From Sciurus carolinensis (taxonomy: Eukaryota; Chordata; Mammalia; Rodentia; Sciuridae), in assembly GCF_902686445.1 (NCBI RefSeq), contig NC_062228.1:67064648-67128647 (forward strand): 64,000 nucleotides of DNA. Direction: 5' to 3'. The translations under genes were made by a program, and so were the position numbers. The notes under the pieces are model-generated. The model was given only the letters and a program-made list of their open reading frames with translations. It ran no database searches and had not been told where the DNA came from. This document shows, piece by piece, positions 22,840 to 34,155 of the stretch (position 1 is its first letter; each line of letters starts with the position of its first letter).

Positions 22840-24330
22840 GTGGTCCGGCCTCAGTGTGGGAAGGAAGGAGGGAAGTCCTGGCTCCAGCGTGAACATACAC
22901 CAGGGTGGGAAGGAAGGAGGGAAGTCCTGGCTGAAGCGTGGGCCTGCCCCAGGGTGGGAAGGAAGGAGGGGAAGACCTGGATCCAGCGTGGACCTGCCAC
23001 AGCGTGGGAAGGAAGCAGGGAAGTCCTGGCTCCAGCGTGGACCTGCCCCAGTGTGGGATGGAGGGGTAGTCCTGGCTGCATGGTGGACCTGCCCCAGGGT
23101 GGGAAGGAAGGAGGGAAGTCCTGGCTCCAGCGAGGACCTGACCCAGGGTGGGAAGGAAGGAGGGGGATCCTGGCTCCAGCGTGGTCCTGCCCAAGTGTGA
23201 GAAGGAAGGAGGGAAGTCCTGGCTCAGCGTGGACCTGCCCCAGTGTGGGAAGGAAGGAGGGGAAGTCCTGGCTCCAGCGTGGTCTGCCCCAGTGTGGGAA
23301 GGAAGGAAGGAAGTCCTGGCTCCAGCATGAACCTGCCTCAGTGTGGGATGTAGGGGTAGTCCTGGCTGCATGGTGGACCTGCCCCAGTGTGGGAAGGAAG
23401 GAGGGAAGTCCTGGCTCCAGCGAGGACCTGACCCAGGGTGGGAAGGAAGGAGGGGGATCCTGGCTCCAGCGTGGTCCTGCCCAAGTGTGAGAAGGAAGGA
23501 GGGAAGTCCTGGCTCAGCGTGGACCTGCCCCAGTGTGGGAAGGAAGGAGGGGAAGTCCTGGCTCCAGCGTGGTCTGCCCCAGTGTGGGAAGGAAGGAAGG
23601 AAGTCCTGGCTCCAGCATGAACCTGCCCCAGGTGGGAAGGAAGGAGGGGAAGTCCTGGCTCCAGCGTGGTCCTGCCCCAGTGTGGGAAGGAAGGAGGGAA
23701 GTCCTATCTCCAGCGTGGGCCTGCCCCAGGGTGGGAAGGAAGGAGGGGAAGTCCTGGCTCCAAGGTGGTCCTGCCCGAGTGTGGGAAGGAAGGAGGGAAG
23801 TCCTGACTCCAGCGTGAACCTGCCCCAGCGTGGGAAGGAATGAGGGGAAGTCCTGGCTCCAGCGTGGGCCTGACCCAGGGTGGGAAGGAAGGAGGGGAAG
23901 TCCTGGCTCCAGCATGGGCCTGCCCCAGGGTGGGAAGGAGGAGAAGTCCTGGCTCCAGCGTGGACCTGTCCCAGTGTGGGAAGGAAGGAGGGGAAGTCCA
24001 GGCTCCAGCATGGACCTGCCCCAGGGTGGGAAGGAAGGAGGGGAAGTCCTGGCTCCAGCGTGGTCCTGCCCCAGTGTGGGAAGGAAGGAGGGGAAGTCCA
24101 GGCTCCAGTGTGGACCTGCCCCAGGGTGGGAAGGAAGGAGGGGAAGTCCTGGCTCCAGCGTGGGCCTCTCCCAGGGTGGGAAGGAAGGAAGGGAAGTCCT
24201 ATCTCAAGCGTGGACCTGCCCCAGCGTAGGAAGGAAGGAGGGGAAGTCCTGGCTCCAGCATAGTCCTGACCCAGTGTGGGAAAGAAGGAGGAAAGTCCAG
24301 GCTCCAGCGTGGACCTGACCCAGGGTGGGA
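22840..24330. repeat. Higher-order block B, copy 1
   Basis: Matches 28443-29640. An internal 290-bp segment (about 23148-23437) is itself tandemly duplicated here and single in the other copy, so the offset changes from 5603 to 5313 bp. Confidence 0.85.
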
Positions 24331-24705
24331 AGGAAGGAGGGCAATCCTGGCTCCAGGGTGGACCTGCCCCAGGTTGGGAATGAGGGAAAGTCCTGGCTGC
24401 CTCGTGGTCCTGCCCCAGTGTGGGAATGAAGGAGGGAAGTCCTGGCTCCAGCGTCGGCCTGCCCGAGCGTGGGAAGGAAGGAGAGAAGTCCTGGCTGCAT
24501 CGTGGACCTGCCCCAGCGTGGGAAGGAAGGAGGGAAGTCCTGGCTCCAGCGTGGACCTGCCCCAGTGTAGGAAGGAAGGAGGGAAGTCCTGGCTCCAGCA
24601 TGGACCTGCCACAGGGTGGGAAGGAGGGGAAGTCCTGCCTGCTTTGTTGACCTGCCCCAGGGTGGAAAGGAAGGAGGGAAGACCTGGTTGCATCGTGGAC
24701 CTGCC

Positions 24706-26160
24706 CCAGCGTGGGAAGGAAGGAGGGAAGTCCTGCAGCATCGTGGACCTGCCCCAGGGTGGGAAGGAAGGAGGGAAGTCCTGGCTCCAGCGTGGACCTG
24801 CCCCAGTGTGGGAAGGAAGGAGGGAAGTCCTGGCTCAGCGTGGACCTGCCCCAGTGTGGGAAGGAAGGAGGGAAGTCCTGGCTCCAGCGTGGACCTGCCC
24901 CAGTGTGGGATGGAGGGGTAGTCCTGGCTGCATCTGGGCCTGCCCCAGGGTGGGAAGGAAGGAGGGAAATCCTGGCTCCAGCGTGGACCTGCCCCAGTGT
25001 GGGATGGAGGGGTAGTCCTGGCTGCATCGGGGGCCTGCCCCAGGGTGGGAAGGAAGGAGGGAAATCCTGGCTGCATCGTGGACATGTCTCAAGGTGGGAA
25101 GGAGGGAAAGGCCTGGCTGCATCGTGGACCTGATCCAGGTTGGGAAGGAAGGAGGGGAATCCTGGCTCCAGCGTGGTCCTGCCCAAGTGTGAGAAGGAAG
25201 GAGGGAAGGACTGGCTCCAGCGTGGGCCTGCCGCAGGGTGGGAAGAAAGGAGTGGAAGTCCTGGCTCCAGCGTGGACCTTTCCCAGGGTGGGAAAGAAGG
25301 AGGGAAGTCCTGGCTCCATCGTGGGCATGCCCCAGGGTGGGAAAGAAGGAGGGAAGTCCTGGCTCCAGCGAGGACCTGACCCAGGGTGGGAAGGAGGAGG
25401 GGAAGTCCTGGCTCCAGCGTGGTCCTGCCCAAGTGTGGGAAGGAAGGAGGGAATTCGTGGCTCCAGCAAGGACCTGCCCCAGGGTGGGAAGGAGGGGAAG
25501 TCCTGGTTCCAGCGTGGACCTGCCCCAGGGTGGGAAGGAAGGAGGGGAAGTCCTATCTCAAGCGTGGACCTGCCCCAGCGTAGGAAGGAAGGAGGGGAAA
25601 TCCTGGCTCCAGCATAGTCCTGACCCAGTGTGGGAAGGAAGGAGGGAAGTCCTGGGTGCATGGTGGACCTGCCCCAGGGTGGGAAGGAAGGAGGGAAGTC
25701 CTGGCTCCAGCGTAGACCTGCCCAAGTGTGGGAAGGAAGGAGGGAAGTCCTGGCTCCAGCGTGGACCTGCCCCAGTGTGGGAAGGAGGGGAAGTCCTGGC
25801 TGCATCATGGACCTGCCCAAGTGTGGGAAGGAAGGAGGGAAGTCCTGGCTCCAGCATGGACCTGCCCCAGGGTGGGAAGGAGGGGAAGTCCTGGCTGCAT
25901 GGTGGACATGACCCAGGGTGAAAAGGAAGGAGGGGAAGTCCTGGCTCGAGCGTTGACCTGCACCAGCGTGGGAAGGAAGGAGGGAAGTCCTGGCTCCAGC
26001 GTGGACCTGCCCCCTGTGGGATGGAGGGGTAGTCCTGGCTGCATCGTGGGCCTGCCCCAGGGTGGGAAGGAAGGAGGGAAATCCTGGCTGCATCGTGGAC
26101 ATGCCTCAAGGTGGGAAGGAGGGAAAGGCCTGGCTGCATCGTGGACCTGATCCAGGGTGG
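24706..26160. repeat. Higher-order block A, copy 2
   Basis: Partner of the block at 20480, offset 4226 bp. It shows the same succession of unit variants, including two 'gatggaggggtag' units separated by 'ctgcatctgggcc'. Confidence 0.85.
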
Positions 26161-28442
26161 GAAGGAAGGAGGGGAAGTCCAGGCTCCATGTGGACCTGCC
26201 GCAGGGTGGGAAGGAAGGAGGGGAAGTCCTGGCTCCAGCGTGGGCCTGTCCCAGGGTGGGAAGGAAGGAAGGGAAGTCCTATCTCAAGCGTGGACCTGCC
26301 CCAGCGTAGGAAGGAAGGAGGGGAAATCCTGGTTCCAGCATAGTCCTGACCCAGTGTGGGAAGGAAGGAGGGAAGTCCTGGGTGCATGGTGGACCTGCCC
26401 CAGGGTGGGAAGGAAGGAGGGAAGTCCTGGCTCCAGCGTAGACCTGCCCAAGTGTGGGAAGGAAGGAGGGAAGTCCTGCCTCCAGCGTGGACCTGCCCCA
26501 GTGTGGGAAGGAGGGGAAGTCCTGGCTGCATCATGGACCTGCCCAAGTGAGGGAAGGAAGGAGGGAAGTCCTGGCTCCAGCATGGACCTGCCCCAGGGTG
26601 GGAAGGAGGGGAAGTCCTGGCTGCATGGTGGACATGACCCAGGGTGAAAAGGAAGGAGGGGAAGTCCTGGCTCCCGCGTGGGCCTGCCCCAGTGTGGGAA
26701 GGAAGGAGGGGAAGTCCAGGCTCCAGCGTGGACCTGCCCCATGGTGGGAAGGAAGGAGGGGAAGTCCTGGCTCCAGCGTGGTCCTGCCCCAGTGTGGGAA
26801 GGAAGGAGGGGAAGTCCAGGCTCCAGTGTGGACCTGCCCCAGGGTGGGAAGGAAGGAGGGGAAGTCCTGGCTCCAGCGTGGGCCTCTCCCAGGGTGGGAA
26901 GGAAGGAAGGGAAGTCCTATCTCAAGCGTGGACCTGCCCCAGCGTAGGAAGGAAGGAGGGGAAGTCCTGGCTCCAGCATAGTCCTGACCCAGTGTGGGAA
27001 AGAAGGAGGAAAGTCCAGGCTCCAGCGTGGACCTGACCCAGGGTGGGAAGGAAGGAGGGCAATCCTGGCTCCAGGGTGGACCTGCCCCAGGTTGGGAATG
27101 AGGGGAAGTCCTGGCTGCCTCGTGGTCCTGCCCCAGTGTGGGAATGAAGGAGGGAAGTCCTGGCTCCAGCGTCGGCCTGCCCGAGCGTGGGAAGGAAGGA
27201 GAGAAGTCGTGGCTCCAGCGTGGGCCAACCCCAGCGTGGGAAGGAAGGAGGGAAGTCCTGGCTCCAGCGTGGACCTGCCACGGGGTGGGAAGGAGGGGAA
27301 GTCCTGGCTGCTTTGTTGACCTGCCCCAGGGTGGGAAGGAAGGAGGGAAGACCTGGTTGCATCGTGGACCTGCCCCAGGGTGGGAAGGAAGGAGGGGAAG
27401 TCCTGGCTCCAGCGTGGTCCTGCCCAAGTGTGGGAAGGAAGGAGGGAAGTCCTGGCTCCAGCATGGGACTGCCACGGGGTGGGAAGGAAGGAGGGGAAGT
27501 CCTGGCTCCAGCGTGGACCTGCCCGAGTGTGGGAAGGAAGGAGAGAAGTCCTGCCTCCAGCGTGGTCCTGCCTCTGGGTGGGAAAGAAGGAGGGAAGTCC
27601 TGGCTCCAGAGTTGGCCTGCCCCAGTTTGGGAAGGAAGGAGGGAAGTCCTGGCAGCATCGTGGACCTGCCCCAATGTGGGAAGGAAAGAGGGAAGTCCTG
27701 GCTCCAGCGTGGACCTGCCACAGGGTGGGAAGGAGGGGAAGTCCTGGCTGCTTTGTTGACCTGCCCCAGTGTGGGAAGGAAGGAGGGAAGACCTGGTTGC
27801 ATCGTGGACCTGCCCCAGGGTGGGAAGGAAGGAGGGGAATCCTGGCTCCAGCGTGGTCCTGCCCAAGTGTGGGAAGGAAGGAGGGAAGTCCTGGCTCCAG
27901 CATGGGACTGCCATGGGGTGGGAAGGAAGGAGGGGAAGTCCTGGATCCAGCGTGGACCTGCCCGAGTGTGGGAAGGAAGGAGGGAAGTCCTGGCAGCATC
28001 GTGGACCTGCCCCAATGTGGGAAGGAAAGAGGGAAGTCCTGGCTCCAGCGTGGACCTGCCCCATGGTGGGAAGGAAGGAGGGGAATTCCTGGCTCCAGCG
28101 TGGTCTTGCCCAAGTGTGGGAAGGAAGGAGGGAAGTCCTGGCTCCAGCATGGGACTGCCACGGGGTGGGAAGGAAGGAGGGGAAGTCCTGGCTCCAGCGT
28201 GGACCTGCCCCAGTGTGGGAAGGAAGGAGGGAAGTCCTGGCTCCAGCGTGGACCTGCCACAGGGTGGGAAGGAGGGGAAGTCCTGGCTGCTTTGTTGACC
28301 TGCCCCAGCGTTGGAAGGAAGGAGGGAAGACCTGGTTGCATCGTGGACCTGCCCCAGGGTGGGAAGGAAGGAGGGGAAGTCCTGGCTGCATTGTGGACCT
28401 GCACCAGCATGGGAAGGAAGGAGGGGAAGTCCTGGCTGAAGT

Positions 28443-29640
28443 GTGGTCCAGCCTCAGTGTGGGAAGGAAGGAGGGAAGTCCTGGCTCCAGCGTGAACATA
28501 CACCAGGGTGGGAAGGAAGGAGGGAAGTCCTGGCTGAAGCGTGGGCCTGCCCCAGGGTGGGAAGGAAGGAGGGGAAGACCTGGATCCAGCGTGGACCTGC
28601 CACAGCGTGGGAAGGAAGCAGGGAAGTCCTGGCTCCAGCGTGGACCTGCCCCAGTGTGGGATGGAGGGGTAGTCCTGGCTGCATGGTGGACCTGCCCCAG
28701 GGTGGGAAGGAAGGAGGGAAGTCCTGGCTCCAGCGAGGACCTGACCCAGGGTGGGAAGGAAGGAGGGGGATCCTGGCTCCAGCGTGGTCCTGCCCAAGTG
28801 TGAGAAGGAAGGAGGGAAGTCCTGGCTCAGCGTGGACCTGCCCCAGTGTGGGAAGGAAGGAGGGGAAGTCCTGGCTCCAGCGTGGTCTGCCCCAGTGTGG
28901 GAAGGAAGGAAGGAAGTCCTGGCTCCAGCATGAACCTGCCCCAGGTGGGAAGGAAGGAGGGGAAGTCCTGGCTCCAGCGTGGTCCTGCCCCAGTGTGGGA
29001 AGGAAGGAGGGAAGTCCTATCTCCAGCGTGGGCCTGCCCCAGGGTGGGAAGGAAGGAGGGGAAGTCCTGGCTCCAAGGTGGTCCTGCCCGAGTGTGGGAA
29101 GGGAGGAGGGAAGTCCTGACTCCAGCGTGAACCTGCCCCAGCGTGGGAAGGAATGAGGGGAAGTCCTGGCTCCAGCGTGGGCCTGACCCAGGGTGGGAAG
29201 GAAGGAGGGGAAGTCCTGGATCCAGCATGGGCCTGCCCCAGGGTGGGAAGGAGGAGAAGTCCTGGCTCCAGCGTGGACCTGTCCCAGTGTGGGAAGGAAG
29301 GAGGGGAAGTCCAGGCTCCAGCATGGACCTGCCCCAGGGTGGGAAGGAAGGAGGGGAAGTCCTGGCTCCAGCGTGGTCCTGCCCCAGTGTGGGAAGGAAG
29401 GAGGGGAAGTCCAGGCTCCAGTGTGGACCTGCCCCAGGGTGGGAAGGAAGGAGGGGAAGTCCTGGCTCCAGCGTGGGCCTCTCCCAGGGTGGGAAAGAAG
29501 GAAGGGAAGTCCTATCTCAAGCGTGGACCTGCCCCAGCGTAGGAAGGAAGGAGGGGAAGTCCTGGCTCCAGCATAGTCCTGACCCAGTGTGGGAATGAAG
29601 GAGGAAAGTCCAGGCTCCAGCGTGGAACTGACCCAGGGTG
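28443..29640. repeat. Higher-order block B, copy 2
   Basis: Partner of the block at 22840. The opening of the same block recurs a third time at about 31310-31449, where the gap cuts it ('gaagacctggatcc' ... 'gaagcagggaagtcc'). Confidence 0.85.
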
Positions 29641-31450
29641 GGAAGGAAGGAGGGCAATCCTGGCTCCAGGGTGGACCTGCCCCAGGTTGGGAATGAGGGG
29701 AAGTCCTGGCTGCCTCGTGGTCCTGCCCCAGTGTGGGAATGAAGGAGGGTAGTCCTGGCTCCAGCGTCGGCCTGCCCGAGCGTGGGAAGGAAGGAGAGAA
29801 GTCCTGGCTGCATCGTGGACCTGCCCCAGCGTGGGAAGGAAGGAGGGAAGTCCTGGCTCCAGCGTGGACCTGCCCCAGTGTAGGAAGGAAGGAGGGAAGT
29901 CCTGGCTCCAGCGTGGACCTGCCACAGAGTGGGAGGGAGGGGAAGTCCTGGCTGCTTTGTTGACCTGCCCCAGGGTGGGAAGGAAGGAGGGAAGACCTGG
30001 TTGCATCGTGGACCTGCCCCAGCGTGGGAAGGAAGGAGGGAAGACCTGGTTGCATCGTGGACCTGCCCCAGGGTGGGAAGGAAGGAGGGGAAGTCCTGGC
30101 TGCATTGTGGACCTGCCCCAGCATGGGAAGGAAGGATGGGAAGTCCTGGCTGAAGTGTGGTCCGGCCTCAGTGTGGGAAGGAAGGAGGGAAGTCCTGGCT
30201 CCAGCATGAACCTGCCCCAGCGTGGGAAGGAAGGTGGGAAGTCCTGGCTCCAGCGTGGACCTTTCCCAGAGTGGGAAGGAAGGAGGGAAGTCCTGGCTCC
30301 ATCGTGGGCCTGCCCCAGGGTGGGAAGGAAGGAGGAAAGTCGTGGCTCCAGTGAGGACCTGACCCAGGGTGGGAAGGAAGGAGGGGAAGTCCTGGCTCCA
30401 GCGTGGTCCTGCCCAAGTGTGGGAAGGAAGGAGGGAAGTCGTGGCTCCAGCATGGACCTGCCCCAGGGTGGGAAGGAAGGAGGGAAGTCCTGACTCCAGC
30501 GTGGACCTGCCCCAGGGTGGGAAGGAGAGGAAGTCCTGGCTGCACAGTGGGCCTGACCCAGGGTGGAAAGGAAGGAGGGAAGTCCTGGCTCCAGGGTGGA
30601 CCTGCCCCAGGTTGGGAAGTAGGGGAAGTCCTGGCTGCATCGTGGTCCTGCCCCAGTGTGCGAAGGAAGGAGGGAAGTCCTCGCTCCAGTTTGGACCTGC
30701 CCCAATGTGGGAAGGAGGGGAAGACCTGGCTGCATGGAGGACCTGCCCCAGGTTGGGAAGGAAGGAGGGAAGTCCTGGCTCCAGCGTAGACCTGCCCAAG
30801 TGTGGGAAGGAAGGGGGGAAGTCCTGGCTCCAGCGTAGACCTGCCCAAGTGTGGGAAGGAAGGGGGGAAGTCCTGCCTCCAGCGTGGACCTGCCCCAGTG
30901 TGGGAAGGAGGGGAAGTCCTGGCTGCATCATGGACCTGCCCAAGTGTGGGAAGGAAGGAGGGAAGTCCTGGCTCCAGCATGGACCTGCCCCAGGGTGGGA
31001 AGGAGGTGAAGTCCTGGCTGCTTCGTGGACCTGCCCCAGGGTGGGAAGGAAGGTGGGAAGTCCTGGCACCAGTGTGGCCCTGCCCCAGGGTGGGAAGGAA
31101 GGAGGGAAGTCCTGCCTACAGCGTGGTCCTGCACCAGCGTGGGAAGGAAGGAGGGGAAGTCCTGCCTCCAGCGTGGTCCTGCCTCTGGGTGGGAAAGAAG
31201 GAGGGAAGTCCTGGCTCCAGCGTTGGCCTGCCCCAGTTTGGGAAGGAAGGAGGGAAGTCCTGGCAGCATCGTGGACCTGCCCCAATGTGGGAAGGAAAGA
31301 GGGAAGTCCTGGCTGAAGCGTGGGCCTGCCCCAGGGTGGGAAGGAAGGAGGGGAAGACCTGGATCCAGCGTGGACCTGCCACAGCGTGGGAAGGAAGCAG
31401 GGAAGTCCTGGCTCCAGCGTGGACCTGCCCCAGTGTGGGATGGAGGGTAT

Positions 31451-31650
31451 NNNNNNNNNNNNNNNNNNNNNNNNNNNNNNNNNNNNNNNNNNNNNNNNNN
31501 NNNNNNNNNNNNNNNNNNNNNNNNNNNNNNNNNNNNNNNNNNNNNNNNNNNNNNNNNNNNNNNNNNNNNNNNNNNNNNNNNNNNNNNNNNNNNNNNNNNN
31601 NNNNNNNNNNNNNNNNNNNNNNNNNNNNNNNNNNNNNNNNNNNNNNNNNN
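31451..31650. other. Assembly gap (200 N)
   Basis: Exactly 200 unknown bases inside or at the right edge of the minisatellite. The round number suggests a placeholder rather than a measured length, so the true array may be longer. Frames running through it are meaningless. Confidence 0.98.
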
Positions 31651-32107
31651 AGAGAGAGACTACATTCAATACTACTTGACGGCAGAAGTGTAATATTTAT
31701 GTCATCCACATCCCACGCACTGCTGGGGATTGTTGTCTTTCCCTCTTGGTGAATATTTATACGCATATGTCTATTACAGCATCAGTACCTTTTTGGGTAA
31801 AGAATCATAAGCATCCTTTAAAATAAAACCATGTCACAATATATATTGAAAGTCAATCACCTTGGAATCATGATGTAATCTTCAATCATAAATGTCAGAT
31901 GGTGCAGGCAGTGTGAGTAGGAAATGAGTGAGTGGGCAGCGCAGGGCATCCTGTCATCCTGGCTACTTGGGAGGCTGTGGCAAGAAGAGTGCTCGCTTGA
32001 GTCCAGTGTGGTCAACGTAAGGGGCCTGGGGCGCGAGCTCAGCTTACATGACTGGCCTCAAGATCCAGCTCCCCACTCCACAACACCCAGGAGCCACTGC
32101 CACCAAT
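31651..32107. other. No gene; degenerate SINE remnant
   Basis: Starts with a short (AG)n run. A degraded B1-like segment lies at about 31940-32010 ('ggctacttgggaggctgtggcaagaag'). Nothing else was recognised. Confidence 0.4.
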
Positions 32108-32318
32108 GGTTTTTTTGTTTGTTTGTTTGTTTGTTTTTTTGGTATTGAGGATTGAACCCAGGGGTTCTTTACCACTGAGCTACATCTCCAATCATTTCTA
32201 TTTTTATTTTGATAGAGAGCCTCAATAAGTTGAACAGGCTGGCCTCTAACTTGGGATCCTCCTGCCTCAGCCTCCTGAGCTACTGGGAATACAGGCATGT
32301 GCCACTGTACCTGGTGAC
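32108..32318 (-). repeat. Antisense B1-dID SINE
   Basis: (TTTG)n tail at 32114-32135, antisense ID (32140-32192) and antisense B1 (32215-32315). Confidence 0.88.
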
Positions 32319-33030
32319 AGCCTTCATGGTAGAAGAATTTTTGTGATTTAGTGAAGTTTATATGTCAACAGGAAACTAGTAAAAACATGAATGGGCCACC
32401 AAAGAGAAAACATATTTTGTCCAAAAAATGGAGAGAAATGTTCAACTTAACTTGACTCACAGTGAGGTATATTTCTGCTAGCCTACCGACAGAGGAAAAT
32501 GTTCCACCCGGAGGCCAGGGATTCACACTCAGGCACTCACAGTCTGTGTGAGCTGGCACAACTCCACATGCGGGCCTGGAGGTAGCTATCAACGTTAGCT
32601 ATTTACCCATCAGCCCAGGAATTAAATACCATGGCATGTAGTGCACCGAAATGGGGGTAGGAGTAAGGTGTTCACTGGACGTCGGTATTTAATAATCTCT
32701 CTATGGAGGGATGATCCGGTGCAGGATGGCATATTTACATGGCCTTAGACGATTTCCATCCTGTTGGGCGGTGCCGTCCACGCTTAGGGAGGGCTCCACT
32801 CCAGTTCACCATTCCACGTTCCAGTCACTCCCGGACACGCCCGCATGGACACACCCAGAGGCGCTTAATCATCAGCATCTCCTAATCCAATCAAGCTGGC
32901 AATTCAGATCCACCATTATGCCCAAGAAAAATGGCATTTGCACGGTGGAAACAGCAGCAAATTCCTTAACTACATGACCCCAATAAAGGGCAAGTCAACA
33001 TCTCCCGAGTCTGGAAATGATATTCTGGGA
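32319..33030. other. No recognisable gene
   Basis: Mixed sequence. Frames are short, and no exon, RNA or repeat family was identified. Confidence 0.4.
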
Positions 33031-33170
33031 ACCCAGACTTACTCCGGGACCCTCCACCCAGCGAGCCTCAGCTAGATGTGATCCCGAGGAAGCGTGGGTG
33101 CTTACTGGGACCCCGTCTCAAAAACAGCTGGATGCGGCCCAGGGGCAGGGGACCCTGGGTTCGACCCCAA

Positions 33171-33171
<1 letters not shown>
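33031..33171 (+). repeat. Degenerate SINE ending in the CA repeat
   Basis: 'actgggaccccgtctcaaaaacagctgg' then 'ggaccctgggttcgacccc' follow the B1-dID plan. The CA tract begins where the A-tail should be. Confidence 0.55.

Positions 33172-33215
<44 letters not shown>
33172..33215. repeat. (CA)n microsatellite
   Basis: About 22 uninterrupted CA dinucleotides. Confidence 0.98.
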
Positions 33216-33216
<1 letters not shown>

Positions 33217-33269
33217 CAGCAGTATATTCTTCAAAAATGCCAATGTCGTGGAAGAGAAAGAGAAGCCAA

Positions 33270-33720
33270 GGAAGGCGGGGGTGGTGTGCCCTGCGATCCA
33301 GGCGCCTGGAGGTGCTGCCGCTGCGCCCTAGAGGCCCTGGGTGCAGCCCCCAGTCCCGGGAGCAGGAAAGGGAGCACGGAGGAAGGAACGGGGAAAGGAC
33401 GGGGCGGGAGCCTGGAGCCCAGGACGCGGAGGCGCAGGACGCCGCGCACCGTGCCGGGCGGCTCGGGGAGACAGGCCTCTCCAACACGCAGTGGGCGCCG
33501 CGCACCGTGCCGGGCGGCTCGGGGAGACAGGCCTCCCCAACACGCAGTGGGCGCCGCGCACCGTGCCGGGCGGCTCGGGGAGACAGGCCTCTCCAACACG
33601 CAGTGGGCGCCGCGCACCGTGCCGGGCGGCTCGGGGAGACAGGCCTCTCCAACACGCAGTGGGCGCCGCGCGGCAAGCCGATGCTGGGAAGGGGGCCGCC
33701 TGGCTCTCGTCGGCGATTTC
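33270..33720. promoter_or_regulatory. CpG-island-like segment
   Basis: Very CpG-dense sequence containing the 56-bp tandem repeat. Promoter activity is not shown; density may come from the repeat alone. Confidence 0.4.
33441..33670. repeat. 56-bp CpG-rich tandem repeat, four copies
   Basis: Units start at 33441, 33497, 33553 and 33609, each beginning GCCGCGCACCGTGCCGGGCG and ending CAACACGCAGTGGGC. They are almost identical (CTCT versus CCCC is the main difference). A fifth partial unit begins at 33665. 56 is not a multiple of 3, yet all frames are open over it. Confidence 0.95.
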
Positions 33721-34079
33721 AACGGGAAGGGTGTGGTCCAGACAAGGCGTGGCCAGCGGAGCCACCTCAGGCTGATAAATACCAGGAGTCACAGCCAGAA
33801 CGCAGCCCAGCGCCATCCTCCCGGCTCTCGGCGGCACCCGCAGCTCTTCAAGCCGTACGTTTCCTCCGCCGGGAGCTTCCTCGTTCGGTTGTCGGGAAGT
33901 CTGCGCACGTGTGTTGGGGCGTGTTGGTCGTATGTAATGCTGTCAGGCGTTGTGGTGCGGGGAGCTGCTTCTCTCACCCGTCAGGCTAGGAAGCCCTGAT
34001 TCGGGGACTTGATGGTGGGGAGTTTTCTGTGGCTTTGGATGTTGGCCTTTTCAGAAAGGAGCTCATTTTTAAGACAGAA
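33721..34079. other. GC-rich unique DNA
   Basis: Continues the CpG-rich composition to about 33960 and then declines. No exon recognised. Confidence 0.35.
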
Positions 34080-34155
34080 GTTAGTGTCACATGCAACTCA
34101 GAAGGCTGAGACAGGAGGATCTCTATTTGAGGCCACATAGCAAGGCCCTGTGGTG
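34080..34155 (+). repeat. Partial B1-like SINE
   Basis: 'cagaaggctgagacaggaggatctctatttgaggccacatagcaaggccctg' is a B1 half without a clear ID half. Confidence 0.6.

Larger units (their letters stand above)
18553..31450. repeat. 13-kb minisatellite of 49-50-bp units
   Basis: The whole interval is built of one unit containing, in order, CCTGGCTCCAGCGTGGA, CCTGCCCCAGGGTGGGAAGG and AAGGAGGGGAAGT. Units are 49 or 50 bp, differing mainly by GAGGGAAG versus GAGGGGAAG, with shorter variants lacking one 'aagg' step. Dividing the length by the unit gives roughly 260 copies. The first few units (18553-18700) are the most diverged, as expected at an array edge; the right edge is hidden by an assembly gap. 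Common variants are 'ctgcatcgtgga', 'ctgctttgttga', 'gtgtgggatggaggggtag' and 'tatctcaagcgtgga'. Long frames are open on both strands and in several frames because the unit contains no stop codon, so I do not call genes here. Confidence 0.97.

Noticed and set aside
18553..31450. CRISPR-like array
   Set aside because: The units are contiguous with no unique spacers, and the sequence is mammalian.
21332..31669. Large repeat proteins encoded in the minisatellite (up to 1366 codons, both strands)
   Set aside because: The repeat unit contains no stop codon in any frame, several frames are open at once, unit length changes by 1 bp without selection on frame, and some frames run through the N gap.
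33078..33999. Three overlapping frames of about 300 codons
   Set aside because: They arise from the (CA)n tract and the 56-bp repeat, which are stop-free in all frames. No domain is visible.
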